The position numbers and the translations under genes were made by a program. Below the pieces are notes generated by a model. It did no database searches. It was not told the origin of the DNA and saw nothing but the letters and a program-made list of their open reading frames with translations. From positions 43,484 through 107,483 of the forward strand of contig NZ_JBHUMO010000001.1 of assembly GCF_042685105.1 (NCBI RefSeq): a stretch of 64,000 nt of DNA, written 5' to 3'. Source of the stretch: Enterococcus_G camelliae. Its GTDB lineage: Bacteria > Bacillota > Bacilli > Lactobacillales > Enterococcaceae. Shown piece by piece: positions 39,467 to 48,963 of the stretch; position 1 is the first letter of the stretch, and every line of letters begins with the position of its first letter.

Positions 39467-40375
39467 ATGTCACTTAAAGTTTTTCTAGAACTTGTTGAAT
39501 TTAAAGCGAAGACAGCAAGTGTCTTACCATTTTTGATTGGTATTTGTTATAGTTGGTATCATTTTCAATCCATTCATTTGGGGTTTGTTATTATTTTCTT
39601 TGTTGCAATGTTTTTATTTAATATGGCAGTGGATATTCTTGACAACTATAACGATTACCATCATGCAACTGCTGTCCACGACTACAAAGAAAAAACCAAT
39701 ATTATTGGACGCGAGCAACTTTCTTTGAGGCTTGTTTTTTGGTTGATGGTAGGAATGATTGTGATTTCCGCGACAATGGGCATTCTGTTGTCGGCCGTTG
39801 TTGGATGGCCGCTTTTTTGGATGGGGCTTTTTTGCTATTTTGTAGGTATTTTCTATTCATCCGGTCCCAAACCACTTTCAAGCATGCCAGTGGGTGAGTT
39901 TTTTTCAGGGTTTACAATGGGCTTTATGATTACGCTGATTTGTGTGTATTTGAATGCTTACCAAGCATTTTATTGGAATTTTTCACAAATTTTGAGTATC
40001 TTTATAATTGCATTGCCTAATACATTGTGGATTGCAAATTTAATGTTAGCAAACAACACGTGTGATTTGGAAGAAGATGAAAAAAATAAACGGTATACGC
40101 TCCCGCACTATTTGGGTAAAAAACAGTCATTGGCATTGTTTGTGGGCCATAACGTTTTTGCCTTTGTGGCCATTTTGTTGGCTGTCTTGCTGGGGTTGGC
40201 GCCGTATACAGTCTTGCTTACTTTTGCAATTGTGCCTTTTGTGTGGAAGCAAACAGGTATGTATTTGCGAAAACAAGTAAAAAAAGAAACATTTGTTTGT
40301 GCTGTTCGTATTTTAGCTATGGGTTCATTTGTTCAAGTAATAACGTATGTATTAGGAATAATAATTGATATCTAG
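39467..40375 (+). CDS. menA: UbiA-family prenyltransferase, 1,4-dihydroxy-2-naphthoate type (MenA)
   Basis: A 302-residue integral membrane protein with about eight hydrophobic segments. The first Asp-rich motif reads NMAVDILDNYNDYHH and the second NNTCDLEEDEKNKRYTLP, which hold the Mg2+-diphosphate. It would attach the polyprenyl chain to dihydroxynaphthoate, giving demethylmenaquinone, the quinone known in enterococci. AAAGGAGG precedes the start. It is followed by the NDH-2 gene after 19 bp and shares an operon with it. Confidence 0.92.
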   Translation: MSLKVFLELVEFKAKTASVLPFLIGICYSWYHFQSIHLGFVIIFFVAMFLFNMAVDILDNYNDYHHATAVHDYKEKTNIIGREQLSLRLVFWLMVGMIVISATMGILLSAVVGWPLFWMGLFCYFVGIFYSSGPKPLSSMPVGEFFSGFTMGFMITLICVYLNAYQAFYWNFSQILSIFIIALPNTLWIANLMLANNTCDLEEDEKNKRYTLPHYLGKKQSLALFVGHNVFAFVAILLAVLLGLAPYTVLLTFAIVPFVWKQTGMYLRKQVKKETFVCAVRILAMGSFVQVITYVLGIIIDI

Positions 40376-40394
40376 AAGAAAGAGGGAACGAATC

Positions 40395-41606
40395 GTGAAA
40401 GAAGTTACGATTTTAGGAGCTGGTTATGCAGGATTACGCGCATTGAGAGCATTGCAAGAAAAGGCAGGCTCATTTCATGTGACATTGGTGGATCAAAATG
40501 ATTATCATTATGAATCGACTTGTTTGCATGAAGTTGCTGCAGGTACACAAACAAGAGATAAGGTAACTTTCCCAATTAAAGATGTGGTAAAGGGACCAAC
40601 TACCTTCATTCAAGACTGTGTGAAAAAAATTGATACGGAAAAACAAGAAATCACATTGGTGAAAAACAAACCATTACACTATGATTATCTAGTTGTTTCT
40701 CTTGGCTTCCGTTCTGAAACATTTGGCATACCAGGAGCACAAGAAGATGCTTTGCAAATGGTAAACATTGAAACAGCCGAAAAAATTCACCAACATATTT
40801 TGGCAATGATGAACAAATACAAAGAGACTCAAGACAAGAAGTACTTAAAATTAGTCGTTTGTGGTGCCGGTTTTACCGGAATTGAATTGGTCGGTTCATT
40901 GGTGGAAGCTCGTCAACGTTTTGCAAAAATCGCTGGTGTTGAACCGGAAGCAATTGAAATTTATTGTGTGGAAGCAGCGCCAAGTATTTTACCAATGTTC
41001 AATGATGATTTGACCAATTATTGCTTAGCTTACTTAGCAAAATGGAAAGTGCAATTGATGACAGGTAAACCAATTAAAGCAATTAAGCCAGATACGGTCG
41101 TGTACCAAGATGGCAAAGAAGCTACGGATTTAGCTGAATTACATGCGGCAACAATTATTTGGACAACGGGTGTGAGCGGTAGCGAAGTCATAACAGAATC
41201 AGGTTTCGCGGAACGTCGTGGTCGGGTAATGGTAAACGAAGATTTGACCGATCCAAATCATGCGAACGTTTATCTTATTGGGGATGTTTCTGCTGTGATG
41301 GACAAATCTTCAAATCGACCTTATCCAACAACTGCGCAAATTGCTACCAAGATGGGAGCACACGCAGGAGAAAATATCTTACGCCAATTAGCTGGTCAAG
41401 CAACGCAACCATTTACATATCAATCGCAAGGTTCAGTTGCATCAATTGGGAATACTCATGCGTTTGGTGTGGTTGGAAAAAGCAGCAAACCAATGAAAGG
41501 TTACCCTGCATCAGTGGTGAAAAAGATGATTGAAAATAAATCATTGCTTGAACTAGGTGGATTTAAGGAAGTCATGGCAAAAGGACGCTTTGATTTGTAT
41601 CATTAA
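40395..41606 (+). CDS. ndh: Type II NADH:quinone oxidoreductase (NDH-2)
   Basis: The 403-residue flavoprotein has an FAD-binding Rossmann motif at the N-terminus (ILGAGYAGLRALRAL), an NADH-binding motif VVCGAGFTGIELVGSLVEA and a late FAD segment VYLIGDVSAV. It passes electrons from NADH to demethylmenaquinone without pumping protons. The GTG at 40395 is preceded by GAGGG at 8 bp; a TTG reading starting 30 bp earlier lacks a site. With menA, the prenyl synthase and cyd it gives a complete minimal respiratory chain. Confidence 0.93.
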   Translation: MKEVTILGAGYAGLRALRALQEKAGSFHVTLVDQNDYHYESTCLHEVAAGTQTRDKVTFPIKDVVKGPTTFIQDCVKKIDTEKQEITLVKNKPLHYDYLVVSLGFRSETFGIPGAQEDALQMVNIETAEKIHQHILAMMNKYKETQDKKYLKLVVCGAGFTGIELVGSLVEARQRFAKIAGVEPEAIEIYCVEAAPSILPMFNDDLTNYCLAYLAKWKVQLMTGKPIKAIKPDTVVYQDGKEATDLAELHAATIIWTTGVSGSEVITESGFAERRGRVMVNEDLTDPNHANVYLIGDVSAVMDKSSNRPYPTTAQIATKMGAHAGENILRQLAGQATQPFTYQSQGSVASIGNTHAFGVVGKSSKPMKGYPASVVKKMIENKSLLELGGFKEVMAKGRFDLYH

Positions 41607-41622
41607 AAAACAGTATAGATAC

Positions 41623-41668
41623 CTTACAAGCATGGGCTCACTAGAGTTCGTGCTTGTAAGTTTTTTTT
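41623..41668 (+). terminator. Terminator of menA-ndh
   Basis: A perfect 10-bp stem CTTACAAGCA / TGCTTGTAAG with an 18-nt loop is followed by eight T residues. Confidence 0.93.
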
Positions 41669-41696
41669 GTTATAGAAAAAGAGAAAAGAAAATATC

Positions 41697-41726
41697 GTTG
41701 ACAAATGTAAACGCAAAGGATAAAGT
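41697..41726 (+). promoter_or_regulatory. copA promoter with consensus cop box
   Basis: TTGACA (41698-41703) and TAAAGT (41721-41726) are 17 bp apart. GTTGACAAATGTAAAC (41697-41712) matches the CopY/CopR operator RNYKACANNTGTARNY at every position and covers the -35. Copper-released repression by CopY is expected; copY itself is not in this window. Confidence 0.88.
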
Positions 41727-41758
41727 GAGGATAACAAGAGCAAACGAGGGGAGTAGAA

Positions 41759-44206
41759 ATGATGAAAGAGACATTAGTGATTGAGGGGATAACTTGTGCT
41801 TCTTGCGCACTAACTGTGGAAAAAGCAGTAAAAAAAGTGGTAGGTGTGAATGAAGCATCCGTCAATTTAGCTACGGAAAAATTACAAGTTTCTTTTGAAG
41901 AAGCGCAAACGAATGTAGCCGAGATTGAGAAAGCTATTCAACAAGCGGGATATCGTGTCCAAACGAGTCAAGAAGTAACAACCTTTGCTGTTCAGGGAAT
42001 GACCTGTGCCTCGTGTGTCCAAACCGTTGAAAAAGCGGTGAGTAAACTAGCGGGTGTCCAAGCAGCAACGGTTAATTTGGCAACAGAAAAGATGACAGTG
42101 ACGTTTGATCATGATCAGGTCACTCCACAAAAAATTATTGCAGCGGTGAAAGAGGCAGGCTACGATGCAGAAGTCGCAACAGACAAGAATGCGACAGCTG
42201 AGCGGGATGCCAAACAAGCACATGCACAAACGATGTGGCATCGTTTTGTTGGATCAGCGATTTTCACTGTACCATTGCTTTATTTAGCAATGGCAGAAAT
42301 GATGGGTTTACCTGTGCCTACGATAGTTAGCCATACGACCCATCCGTTGGTTTTTGCAAGTCTCCAATTTTTTCTTTGTGTGCCCGTGCTGATATTGGGA
42401 CGCTCCTTTTTTCTAGTGGGCTTTAAAACCTTGGTGAAAGGTCATCCCAATATGGATTCATTGGTCGCATTGGGTACAAGTGCAGCCTTTCTTTATAGTG
42501 TCTATGGGTCCATTGAAGTTCTTCTAGGAAATCATCATTTTGCGATGAATTTGTACTATGAATCAGCTGCGGTGATTTTAACATTAATTACTCTGGGTAA
42601 GTACTTTGAAGCAGTTTCAAAAGGGAAAACGTCGGCAGCCATTCAAACATTACTAAATTTGACCCCTAAAATGGCAAGAGTCATGAAAGGTGAGGACATT
42701 CTAGAGCTACCCGTCGAAGATGTGCAAAAAGATGATATCCTTGTCGTACGTCCGGGAGAAAAAATTCCAGTAGATGGCATCGTCATTGAAGGGACCTCTA
42801 GTGTGGATGAATCAATGCTGACAGGGGAAAGTTTGCCAGTCGAAAAAACTGTCGGCGATGCAGTGATTGGTGCGAGCTTGAACAAACAAGGTAGCTTTCA
42901 GTTTCGAGCAACAAAAGTTGGCAAGGAAACAGCTTTAGCGCAAATTGTCCAATTGGTTGAGGATGCACAAGGATCCAAAGCACCTATTGCCAAATTAGCG
43001 GATAAGGTATCTGGTGTTTTTGTGCCAATTGTGATTGGTTTAGCACTTTTATCTGGGCTACTATGGTTCATTTTTGGACAGGAATCTTGGGTTTTTGCGC
43101 TAACAATTACGATTTCCGTTTTAGTGATTGCTTGTCCTTGTGCGCTAGGTTTAGCGACACCCACGGCCATTATGGTGGGAACAGGTAAAGGCGCTGAGAA
43201 TGGCATCCTAATCAAAAGTGGGGATGCGCTCGAAATGGCTGAAAAACTTGATACGGTGGTCTTGGACAAAACAGGGACAATTACGGAAGGAAAACCAGTT
43301 GTCACTGATATTGTCGCTTACCATGGTTGGTCGGAGTCACAGGTACTACAATACGCAGCTACCGCAGAAGTGTATTCCGAACATCCATTAGGTCAAGCAA
43401 TCGTAGAGGAAGCAACGGCACGTCAATTACCTAAATTAGCTTCTGAAAATTTTGCTGCAATCCCTGGATACGGATTAACCGCCATGATTTCGAAACAATG
43501 GATTTACTTAGGAAATGAAGCCTTGATGAGACAACAATCAATTGCTTATGAACAAGCAAGTAGTGTTGCTTCGTCGTTAGCACAAGCAGGGAAAACGGCC
43601 ATGTATTTAGCAATTGATCAACAGTTGGTGGGAATTATAGCCGTGGCAGATACAGTAAAGGAACACAGTAAACAAGCCATCCAACAACTGCAAAAGCGTG
43701 GTATAGAGGTGGTAATGTTGACCGGTGATAATCAACAGACGGCCTCTGCGATTGCACAGCAAGTAGGGATATCCCGAGTTCTGAGTGAAGTTTTACCAGA
43801 AGATAAAGCAAATGAAGTGAAAAAAATTCAACAAGAAAACAAACGGGTGGCAATGGTAGGTGATGGGATTAATGATGCACCTGCATTGGCACAGGCAGAT
43901 ATTGGCATGGCAATTGGATCTGGGACGGATGTTGCCATTGAGTCGGCCGACATTGTGTTGATGAAGAGTGAACTACTTGATGTGGAAAAAGCCATTCATT
44001 TAAGCCAAGCAACCATGAAGAATATTCGTGAAAATCTTTTTTGGGCGTTTGCCTATAATGTTTTGGGTATTCCTGTTGCGATGGGCGTGTTGCATCTTTT
44101 GGGTGGACCATTATTAAATCCGATGATTGCTGGCGCAGCGATGAGTTTTAGCTCTGTGTCAGTTGTTTTGAACGCCTTGCGTCTAAAACGATTGCGATTG
44201 CAGTAA
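41759..44206 (+). CDS. copA: CopA-type copper-transporting P-type ATPase
   Basis: An 815-residue P1B-1 ATPase. Two N-terminal heavy-metal domains carry CASC at residues 13-16 and 83-86. The membrane copper site is CPC (459-461), phosphorylation is at Asp503 in DKTGTIT, and GDGINDAPALA forms the hinge. It pumps Cu(I) across the membrane; in most bacteria CopA exports copper. Either of two adjacent ATGs (41759, 41762) would suit the GAGGGGAG site. The gene is not followed by copZ or preceded by copY, unlike the E. hirae copYZAB operon. Confidence 0.95.
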   Translation: MMKETLVIEGITCASCALTVEKAVKKVVGVNEASVNLATEKLQVSFEEAQTNVAEIEKAIQQAGYRVQTSQEVTTFAVQGMTCASCVQTVEKAVSKLAGVQAATVNLATEKMTVTFDHDQVTPQKIIAAVKEAGYDAEVATDKNATAERDAKQAHAQTMWHRFVGSAIFTVPLLYLAMAEMMGLPVPTIVSHTTHPLVFASLQFFLCVPVLILGRSFFLVGFKTLVKGHPNMDSLVALGTSAAFLYSVYGSIEVLLGNHHFAMNLYYESAAVILTLITLGKYFEAVSKGKTSAAIQTLLNLTPKMARVMKGEDILELPVEDVQKDDILVVRPGEKIPVDGIVIEGTSSVDESMLTGESLPVEKTVGDAVIGASLNKQGSFQFRATKVGKETALAQIVQLVEDAQGSKAPIAKLADKVSGVFVPIVIGLALLSGLLWFIFGQESWVFALTITISVLVIACPCALGLATPTAIMVGTGKGAENGILIKSGDALEMAEKLDTVVLDKTGTITEGKPVVTDIVAYHGWSESQVLQYAATAEVYSEHPLGQAIVEEATARQLPKLASENFAAIPGYGLTAMISKQWIYLGNEALMRQQSIAYEQASSVASSLAQAGKTAMYLAIDQQLVGIIAVADTVKEHSKQAIQQLQKRGIEVVMLTGDNQQTASAIAQQVGISRVLSEVLPEDKANEVKKIQQENKRVAMVGDGINDAPALAQADIGMAIGSGTDVAIESADIVLMKSELLDVEKAIHLSQATMKNIRENLFWAFAYNVLGIPVAMGVLHLLGGPLLNPMIAGAAMSFSSVSVVLNALRLKRLRLQ

Positions 44207-44261
44207 AGGTTCATTGATAGGGAAGACTAGAAATAAATCAAAGATTAGAAGTAAAGCAAAG

Positions 44262-44312
44262 AATAGCTGAGTAAGATGAACGCCTTAGTGGCGAACCCCT
44301 TACTCAGCTATT
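44262..44312. terminator. Bidirectional terminator between copA and the M3 peptidase gene
   Basis: A perfect 14-bp stem AATAGCTGAGTAAG / CTTACTCAGCTATT encloses an inner GCC-TTAGT-GGC hairpin. Confidence 0.82.
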
Positions 44313-44340
44313 TATGTGGCAATGAATCAAGAAACAAAAC

Positions 44341-46146
44341 TTAATTTACGAAGGCTTCTGTCAATTGTAAGAAGGTTTTGATATCAGCTAAAACCATATT
44401 GATTCCCGCTTGCCAGAAATCAGGTTTCGTTAAATCAACACCTAAATGTTTTTGAGCCAGTTCTTCAGTAGACATGGAGGCAGTATCGCGTAATAAAGCG
44501 ATATAGTCATCTTCAAAGTTTGTCCCCTTTTCTGAAGCATAGGCATAAATTCCCATACTGAACAGATAACCAAACGTATATGGGAAATTGTAAAATGGGA
44601 CATCATCAATGAAGAAATGTAATTTTGCAGCCCAAAAATGAGGATGATAAGAACCAAGTTGATCAAGATAGCTTTCTTTTTGGGCGGCTACCATCATATC
44701 TGTTATTTGTTGTGGAGATACCAACCCTTTTTGACGGGCGGTATAAAAGCTATTTTCAAAAATGAAACGAGCATGGATATTAAGAAACATCGCTACGGCA
44801 TTTTGCATTTTGGTGTCTAATAAATTAATTTTTTCCTCAACGGTTGTTGCTTCCTTCAATGTGGCATCGGCAACAATTAATTCAGCAAAGGTACTAGCTG
44901 TTTCGGCAACGTTCATAGCGTAGTCTTGATTGAGGCTAGGAAGATCCCATAGGACACTGCTATGAAAAGCATGACCTAACTCATGGGCAAGCGTAGCTAC
45001 TTCATTAACAGAATTACTATACGTCATAAAAATGCGAGATTCTTTTGATTCAGGTAAGCCAGTACAATAACCACCTGGGCGTTTGCCTGGACGATCCTCT
45101 GCTTCAATCCACGCATTATCAAATGCGGATTGTGCAAAATGGGCCATTTTGGGGCTAAATGTTGCAAAGTTTTTGGTGATAAAAGCTGCAGCCTCGTCAA
45201 AAGAATAGGTCTTTTCTTTCATCTCCCCTAAAATGATTGGCGCATCTTGATCTTGCCAAGCCATTTGCTCTTTGCCAAATAACTGTGCTTTTCGTGTAAG
45301 AAAATCCATCATTGGTTGTTTATTCTTTACAATGGTGGCCCACATTGTATCGAGGGTTTCTTTTTTCAAGCGATTGTATTCCAATGGTTCTTTTAGATAA
45401 TCCTCTACACCATGTAGTCGTTGGGTAGAAATTCGAAAACCATCTAAATGATTCAATGTATCAGAAAATAGTGCTGCTTGTGCTGACCATGCTTTTTCCC
45501 AAGCATCAAATAAGGATTGACGAACAGCTGCATCTGGATCACCCATCATTTTATTAAAGGCTTGTCCAGCTGATAACTGTGTTGTTTGGCCGGTCTTATC
45601 GGTAAATGGAATGGTAATGGCTGCGACAAGGGTATCATAATGTTCGCTCCATGCATTCAAACCATCCAAAGCTAGTGTATGAATAATGTTTTCTTCTGCT
45701 TCCGATAGCAATTCTTTGCCATCACGACGGATTTCACTTAACCGAAAGGCAATTGGTGCGAAGCGAGTGTCTTCCAATAAAGTGGCCCAGTCTTCATCAG
45801 AAAAGACGGTTAATTTTTTGGAAAAGACTGTCGCAGCTAATTGAAAGACCGGTCGTTTAGCAGCAAGCTCACCCATCAATAATTTTGCTTCTTGATCATT
45901 CACATCACTAGAAAGTAATGCATTAATGAAACTTCCACATTGTCCAAAACCATTGGTGCATTTTTCTGCTAACTCAATGATTTCTACTAGCGCATCAGCT
46001 TCTTGGAGTGTCGGTGTCCATTCTTCTATTTTAGTATGGTAGTGGTTGATTTCTGTCGAGAGCTCTGCTAGTCGTTTTTTTAGAGCTTCAGAATGACTAC
46101 CACCAGGGAAAATACTCTCTAAATCCCAATTTATTGCATAAGTCAT
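44341..46146 (-). CDS. pepF: M3-family oligoendopeptidase F (PepF-like)
   Basis: The 601-residue cytoplasmic zinc metallopeptidase contains the HExxH motif as HELGH (388-392), inside TLAHELGHAFHSS, and the family's long helical N-terminal half. The third zinc ligand is expected in the following helix (ETASTFAEL). PepF-type enzymes cleave peptides of roughly 7-17 residues after import or as products of other proteases. The second ATG (46146) is preferred because the first one is only one base from the GGGAGG site. It is a single-gene unit. Confidence 0.92.
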   Translation of the reverse strand: MTYAINWDLESIFPGGSHSEALKKRLAELSTEINHYHTKIEEWTPTLQEADALVEIIELAEKCTNGFGQCGSFINALLSSDVNDQEAKLLMGELAAKRPVFQLAATVFSKKLTVFSDEDWATLLEDTRFAPIAFRLSEIRRDGKELLSEAEENIIHTLALDGLNAWSEHYDTLVAAITIPFTDKTGQTTQLSAGQAFNKMMGDPDAAVRQSLFDAWEKAWSAQAALFSDTLNHLDGFRISTQRLHGVEDYLKEPLEYNRLKKETLDTMWATIVKNKQPMMDFLTRKAQLFGKEQMAWQDQDAPIILGEMKEKTYSFDEAAAFITKNFATFSPKMAHFAQSAFDNAWIEAEDRPGKRPGGYCTGLPESKESRIFMTYSNSVNEVATLAHELGHAFHSSVLWDLPSLNQDYAMNVAETASTFAELIVADATLKEATTVEEKINLLDTKMQNAVAMFLNIHARFIFENSFYTARQKGLVSPQQITDMMVAAQKESYLDQLGSYHPHFWAAKLHFFIDDVPFYNFPYTFGYLFSMGIYAYASEKGTNFEDDYIALLRDTASMSTEELAQKHLGVDLTKPDFWQAGINMVLADIKTFLQLTEAFVN

Positions 46147-46250
46147 GTTGTTCATTCCTCCCTTACCATCCTAGTATAGCATAGGTTTTCAAGTTGATTT
46201 GAAATGAAATCAGAAAATGGTAAGATAGAAAAGGATAGGAGTGGCAGCGA

Positions 46251-46754
46251 ATGAAACAATGGCAAAAAGATGGACGTCTGTATTTAGTGATTGCATTTGC
46301 CGTAATGGCGGTAATCTTTTATTCTTCCTCCCAGACGTATGAACAACAGTCGCAAATTGGTTTCTTGCAGAAAGTATTAAAAAATCAACCATTTTTGAAC
46401 CAACTACAAACAATTTCTTTTTCATATGCGGGCAAAGAAATCAGCGTTGCAGCAAATGGCTATTTTTCATTTTTGGAATTTTTTCTACGAAAAGGCGCGC
46501 ATTTTTTTCTCTATTTTGTGATAGGGGGAAGCTTCTTTTTAGGTTTGCTTCCAAGGATAAAGTCAACTTTATTGACCGGCGTGATTGCATGGTTAGCAAC
46601 TGTTGGTTATGCAGGACTGGATGAATACCATCAAATGATAACGGGGGGACGCACACCCCTTTTTCAAGACGTTATATTGGATGCCGCAGGTGCAGGAACG
46701 GCAATCCTTCTTTGTATGATTTGGAAATTTATTCGAAAAAGAAACGTTTTTTAG
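46251..46754 (+). CDS. VanZ-like family membrane protein
   Basis: The 167-residue product has about four hydrophobic segments, with the family's conserved features FLEFFLRKGAHFFLYFVIGG and AGLDEYHQMITGGRTPLFQDVILDA in pieces (DEYHQ and GR...DV). VanZ-like proteins are widespread; in vanA clusters VanZ raises teicoplanin resistance, but the chromosomal copies have no established role. This one is not linked to van genes. AGGAG lies 10 bp upstream. It precedes yebC by 18 bp and may be co-transcribed with it. Confidence 0.88.
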   Translation: MKQWQKDGRLYLVIAFAVMAVIFYSSSQTYEQQSQIGFLQKVLKNQPFLNQLQTISFSYAGKEISVAANGYFSFLEFFLRKGAHFFLYFVIGGSFFLGLLPRIKSTLLTGVIAWLATVGYAGLDEYHQMITGGRTPLFQDVILDAAGAGTAILLCMIWKFIRKRNVF

Positions 46755-46772
46755 TTTTTAGGAGGGATAAAC

Positions 46773-47498
46773 ATGTCAGGACATAGTAAATGGAACAATA
46801 TTCAAGGAAGAAAAAATGCACAGGATGCGAAAAGAGGAAAAATTTTCCAAAAATTATCACGGGAAATTTATATTGCCGCTAAAGCTGGTGGTGGAGAGGT
46901 CGCGATGAATCCAGCACTACGGTTGGTCGTCGACAAAGCCAAATCAGCGAATATGCCGAATGACAATATTGAGCGTGCAATCAAAAAGGCAACGAGTGGT
47001 CTCGAAGGAGCCAATTACGAAGAGTTGACTTATGAAGGTTATGGGCCAAATGGTGTGGCTATTTTGGTAGAGGCACTGACGGATAATCGCAATCGAACCC
47101 AGACAAATGTCCGCGTGGCGTTTACACGAAATGGGGGCTCGCTTGGTGAAACGGGCTCTGTCAGTTATTTGTTCAAACGCCAAGGGTATTTGGCAATTGA
47201 GCGTCAAGGGTTATCCATTTCAGAAGATGAGATGCTTGAAAAAGTAATTGAAGCGGGAGCAGAGGATTTGCAAACTTATCCGGAAGTCTTTGAAATTTAT
47301 ACAGAACCAGAAGATTTTCCAGTGGTAAGAGAGGCACTTGCAGAACAATTCACACTTGCTCAGGAAGAACTGACGATGGTTCCGCAAACAACGGTATCCT
47401 TGAATGAAGAACAGAAAGAACAGTTGGCTCACTTAGTGGAAAAATTAGAAGATGATGATGATGTGTCCGAAGTGTATACCAATTTTGTAGAAGCGTAA
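46773..47498 (+). CDS. yebC: YebC/PmpR-family DNA-binding regulator or translation factor
   Basis: The 241-residue cytoplasmic protein begins MSGHSKWNNIQGRKNAQDAK, the YebC hallmark, and contains the family's NMPNDNIERAIKKA and YEGYGPNGVAI segments. Family members were described as transcription regulators; more recent work links some to relief of ribosome stalling at proline-rich stretches. It is complete and of normal length. AGGAGGG precedes the start. Confidence 0.94.
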   Translation: MSGHSKWNNIQGRKNAQDAKRGKIFQKLSREIYIAAKAGGGEVAMNPALRLVVDKAKSANMPNDNIERAIKKATSGLEGANYEELTYEGYGPNGVAILVEALTDNRNRTQTNVRVAFTRNGGSLGETGSVSYLFKRQGYLAIERQGLSISEDEMLEKVIEAGAEDLQTYPEVFEIYTEPEDFPVVREALAEQFTLAQEELTMVPQTTVSLNEEQKEQLAHLVEKLEDDDDVSEVYTNFVEA

Positions 47499-47513
47499 AG
47501 GATGCAGATGACT

Positions 47514-47608
47514 AAAAAACCCTTCGAATGTGGTAAAAGAGTGGAGAGACTCCTAAAAAGTTCATTTTTAGGATTACTTCAAATCTTTTTCCATTCGGAG
47601 GGTTTTTT
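47514..47608. terminator. Bidirectional nested terminator between yebC and ldh1
   Basis: AAAACCCTTCGAATG pairs with CATTCGGAGGGTTTT (outer stem, one mismatch, A and T runs outside), and TCCTAAAAA / TTTTTAGGA forms an inner hairpin. Confidence 0.85.
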
Positions 47609-47642
47609 CATAACGTATTTTTTTAGTTAGACGAGCGAAACA

Positions 47643-48635
47643 TTATTTTTTCGCAGCTTTTGCATCTTCTTCTGCTAAGGCTTTAAAAGCAGAGTCAATC
47701 ACTTCTTTAAGTTGTTTTGCTGAAGCGGCCATTTTGTCTTGTTCACTATCTGAAAGAGGAATTTCAATGACTTTATGCACACCATTGGCATTGATAACAG
47801 CAGGTGTTCCGATGTAGATACCATCTAATCCATATTCTCCTTCTAAATAGACAGAAAGTGGCAAGACTGCATTTTCATTATCAAGGATGGCACGTGTAAT
47901 TCTGGCCAAAGCGACCGCGATACCATAATAAGTAGCACCTTTTTTCTCGATAATCGTATAAGCAGCATCTCGGACACCAAAGAATAAATTAACCATTGCT
48001 TCTTCATCTACTTCAGGGTTATTTTTGACCCATTCATAGATTTGTAAACCGGCAACATTCGCATGAGACCAAACAGGAAATTCAGAATCACCATGTTCTC
48101 CTAAAATGTAGGCATGGACATTTCGAGCATCCACGTCAACTAATTCAGCTAGTGCTTGACGGAATCGAGCTGAATCGAGTGAAGTTCCAGATCCAATGAC
48201 ACGTTCTTTAGGGAAACCAGAAAATTTCCATGTAGCATAAGTTAAAATATCAACAGGGTTAGCAGCGACTAAGAAAATACCATCGAAGCCTGAAGCAATG
48301 ATTTGTGTTACAACCGCCCGATTGATTTTTAAGTTCTTGCTCACTAAATCGAGACGAGTTTCACTAGGTTTTTGTGCAGCGCCAGCGGTAATAACTACTA
48401 AATCGGCATCATGTGCATCAGCATAAGTTGCGGAGTAAATTTTCTTAGGAGAAGTAAAAGCTAGTGCATGGGAAAGGTCAATTGCATCACCTTCTGTTTT
48501 TGCAGCATCAATATCAATAATACCAACTTCTTGTGCAATGTTTTGCGTGACTAGAGCAAATGCATAACTTGAACCAACTGCGCCATCTCCGACTAAAATG
48601 ACCTTTTGGTAATTCTTTTCAGTAGTTGCAACCAT
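47643..48635 (-). CDS. ldh1: L-lactate dehydrogenase, main isozyme
   Basis: A 330-residue NAD-dependent L-LDH that reduces pyruvate to lactate at the end of glycolysis. Motifs are VGDGAVGSSYAFAL (NAD), SETRLDLV (substrate Arg), AANPVDILTYATWK and GEHGDSEFPVWSH (catalytic His). These are the standard LDH forms, so this is more likely to be the main enzyme than the copy at 5850. Its position next to pth matches E. faecalis as I remember it. The minus-strand -10 TTATAT lies near 48719-48724, and a weak cre-like site is upstream. Confidence 0.95.
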   Translation of the reverse strand: MVATTEKNYQKVILVGDGAVGSSYAFALVTQNIAQEVGIIDIDAAKTEGDAIDLSHALAFTSPKKIYSATYADAHDADLVVITAGAAQKPSETRLDLVSKNLKINRAVVTQIIASGFDGIFLVAANPVDILTYATWKFSGFPKERVIGSGTSLDSARFRQALAELVDVDARNVHAYILGEHGDSEFPVWSHANVAGLQIYEWVKNNPEVDEEAMVNLFFGVRDAAYTIIEKKGATYYGIAVALARITRAILDNENAVLPLSVYLEGEYGLDGIYIGTPAVINANGVHKVIEIPLSDSEQDKMAASAKQLKEVIDSAFKALAEEDAKAAKK

Positions 48636-48963
48636 TTGAATCCATCCTTTATTTTTATTTTTCTTACACTTGCTATGTTACCATCTTCGGCTTTCTTTGT
48701 CATGTGATTCACTAAACAATATAACAGATTTTTTTCTGTGTTTCGTTGTAAATGCTTTCCTGATTGCGTTTTATTTACTTAATATGAAACAGTTGTAAGG
48801 GTTGTCATAAAATAATAAGAAAAAAAGCAAAAAAATCTTGCAAATTCGCCAGATTCGTCCGAGATATGGTATAATTTTCAAAACCAAATAAGTTTATGAC
48901 ACTGGACAGCAGAGCGCTGCCCAGCCTTTTGTGTTTGGAAAAAACTAATGGAGATTGCGACAG
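48636..48963. promoter_or_regulatory. Divergent control region between ldh1 and pth
   Basis: About 330 bp without a gene. For ldh1 (minus strand) there is a TTATAT at 48719-48724 and, at 48747-48760, a cre-like sequence reading GGAAAGCATTTACA, two mismatches from a CcpA consensus. For pth there is an extended -10 TGGTATAAT ending at 48875. The pth leader holds a hairpin CTGGACAGC / GCTGCCCAG (48902-48924, one mismatch) followed by T-rich sequence. The cre call is weak. Confidence 0.5.

Noticed and set aside
42898..43305. 135-aa minus-strand ORF opposite copA
   Set aside because: Antisense shadow of the conserved ATPase core; no independent evidence of coding.
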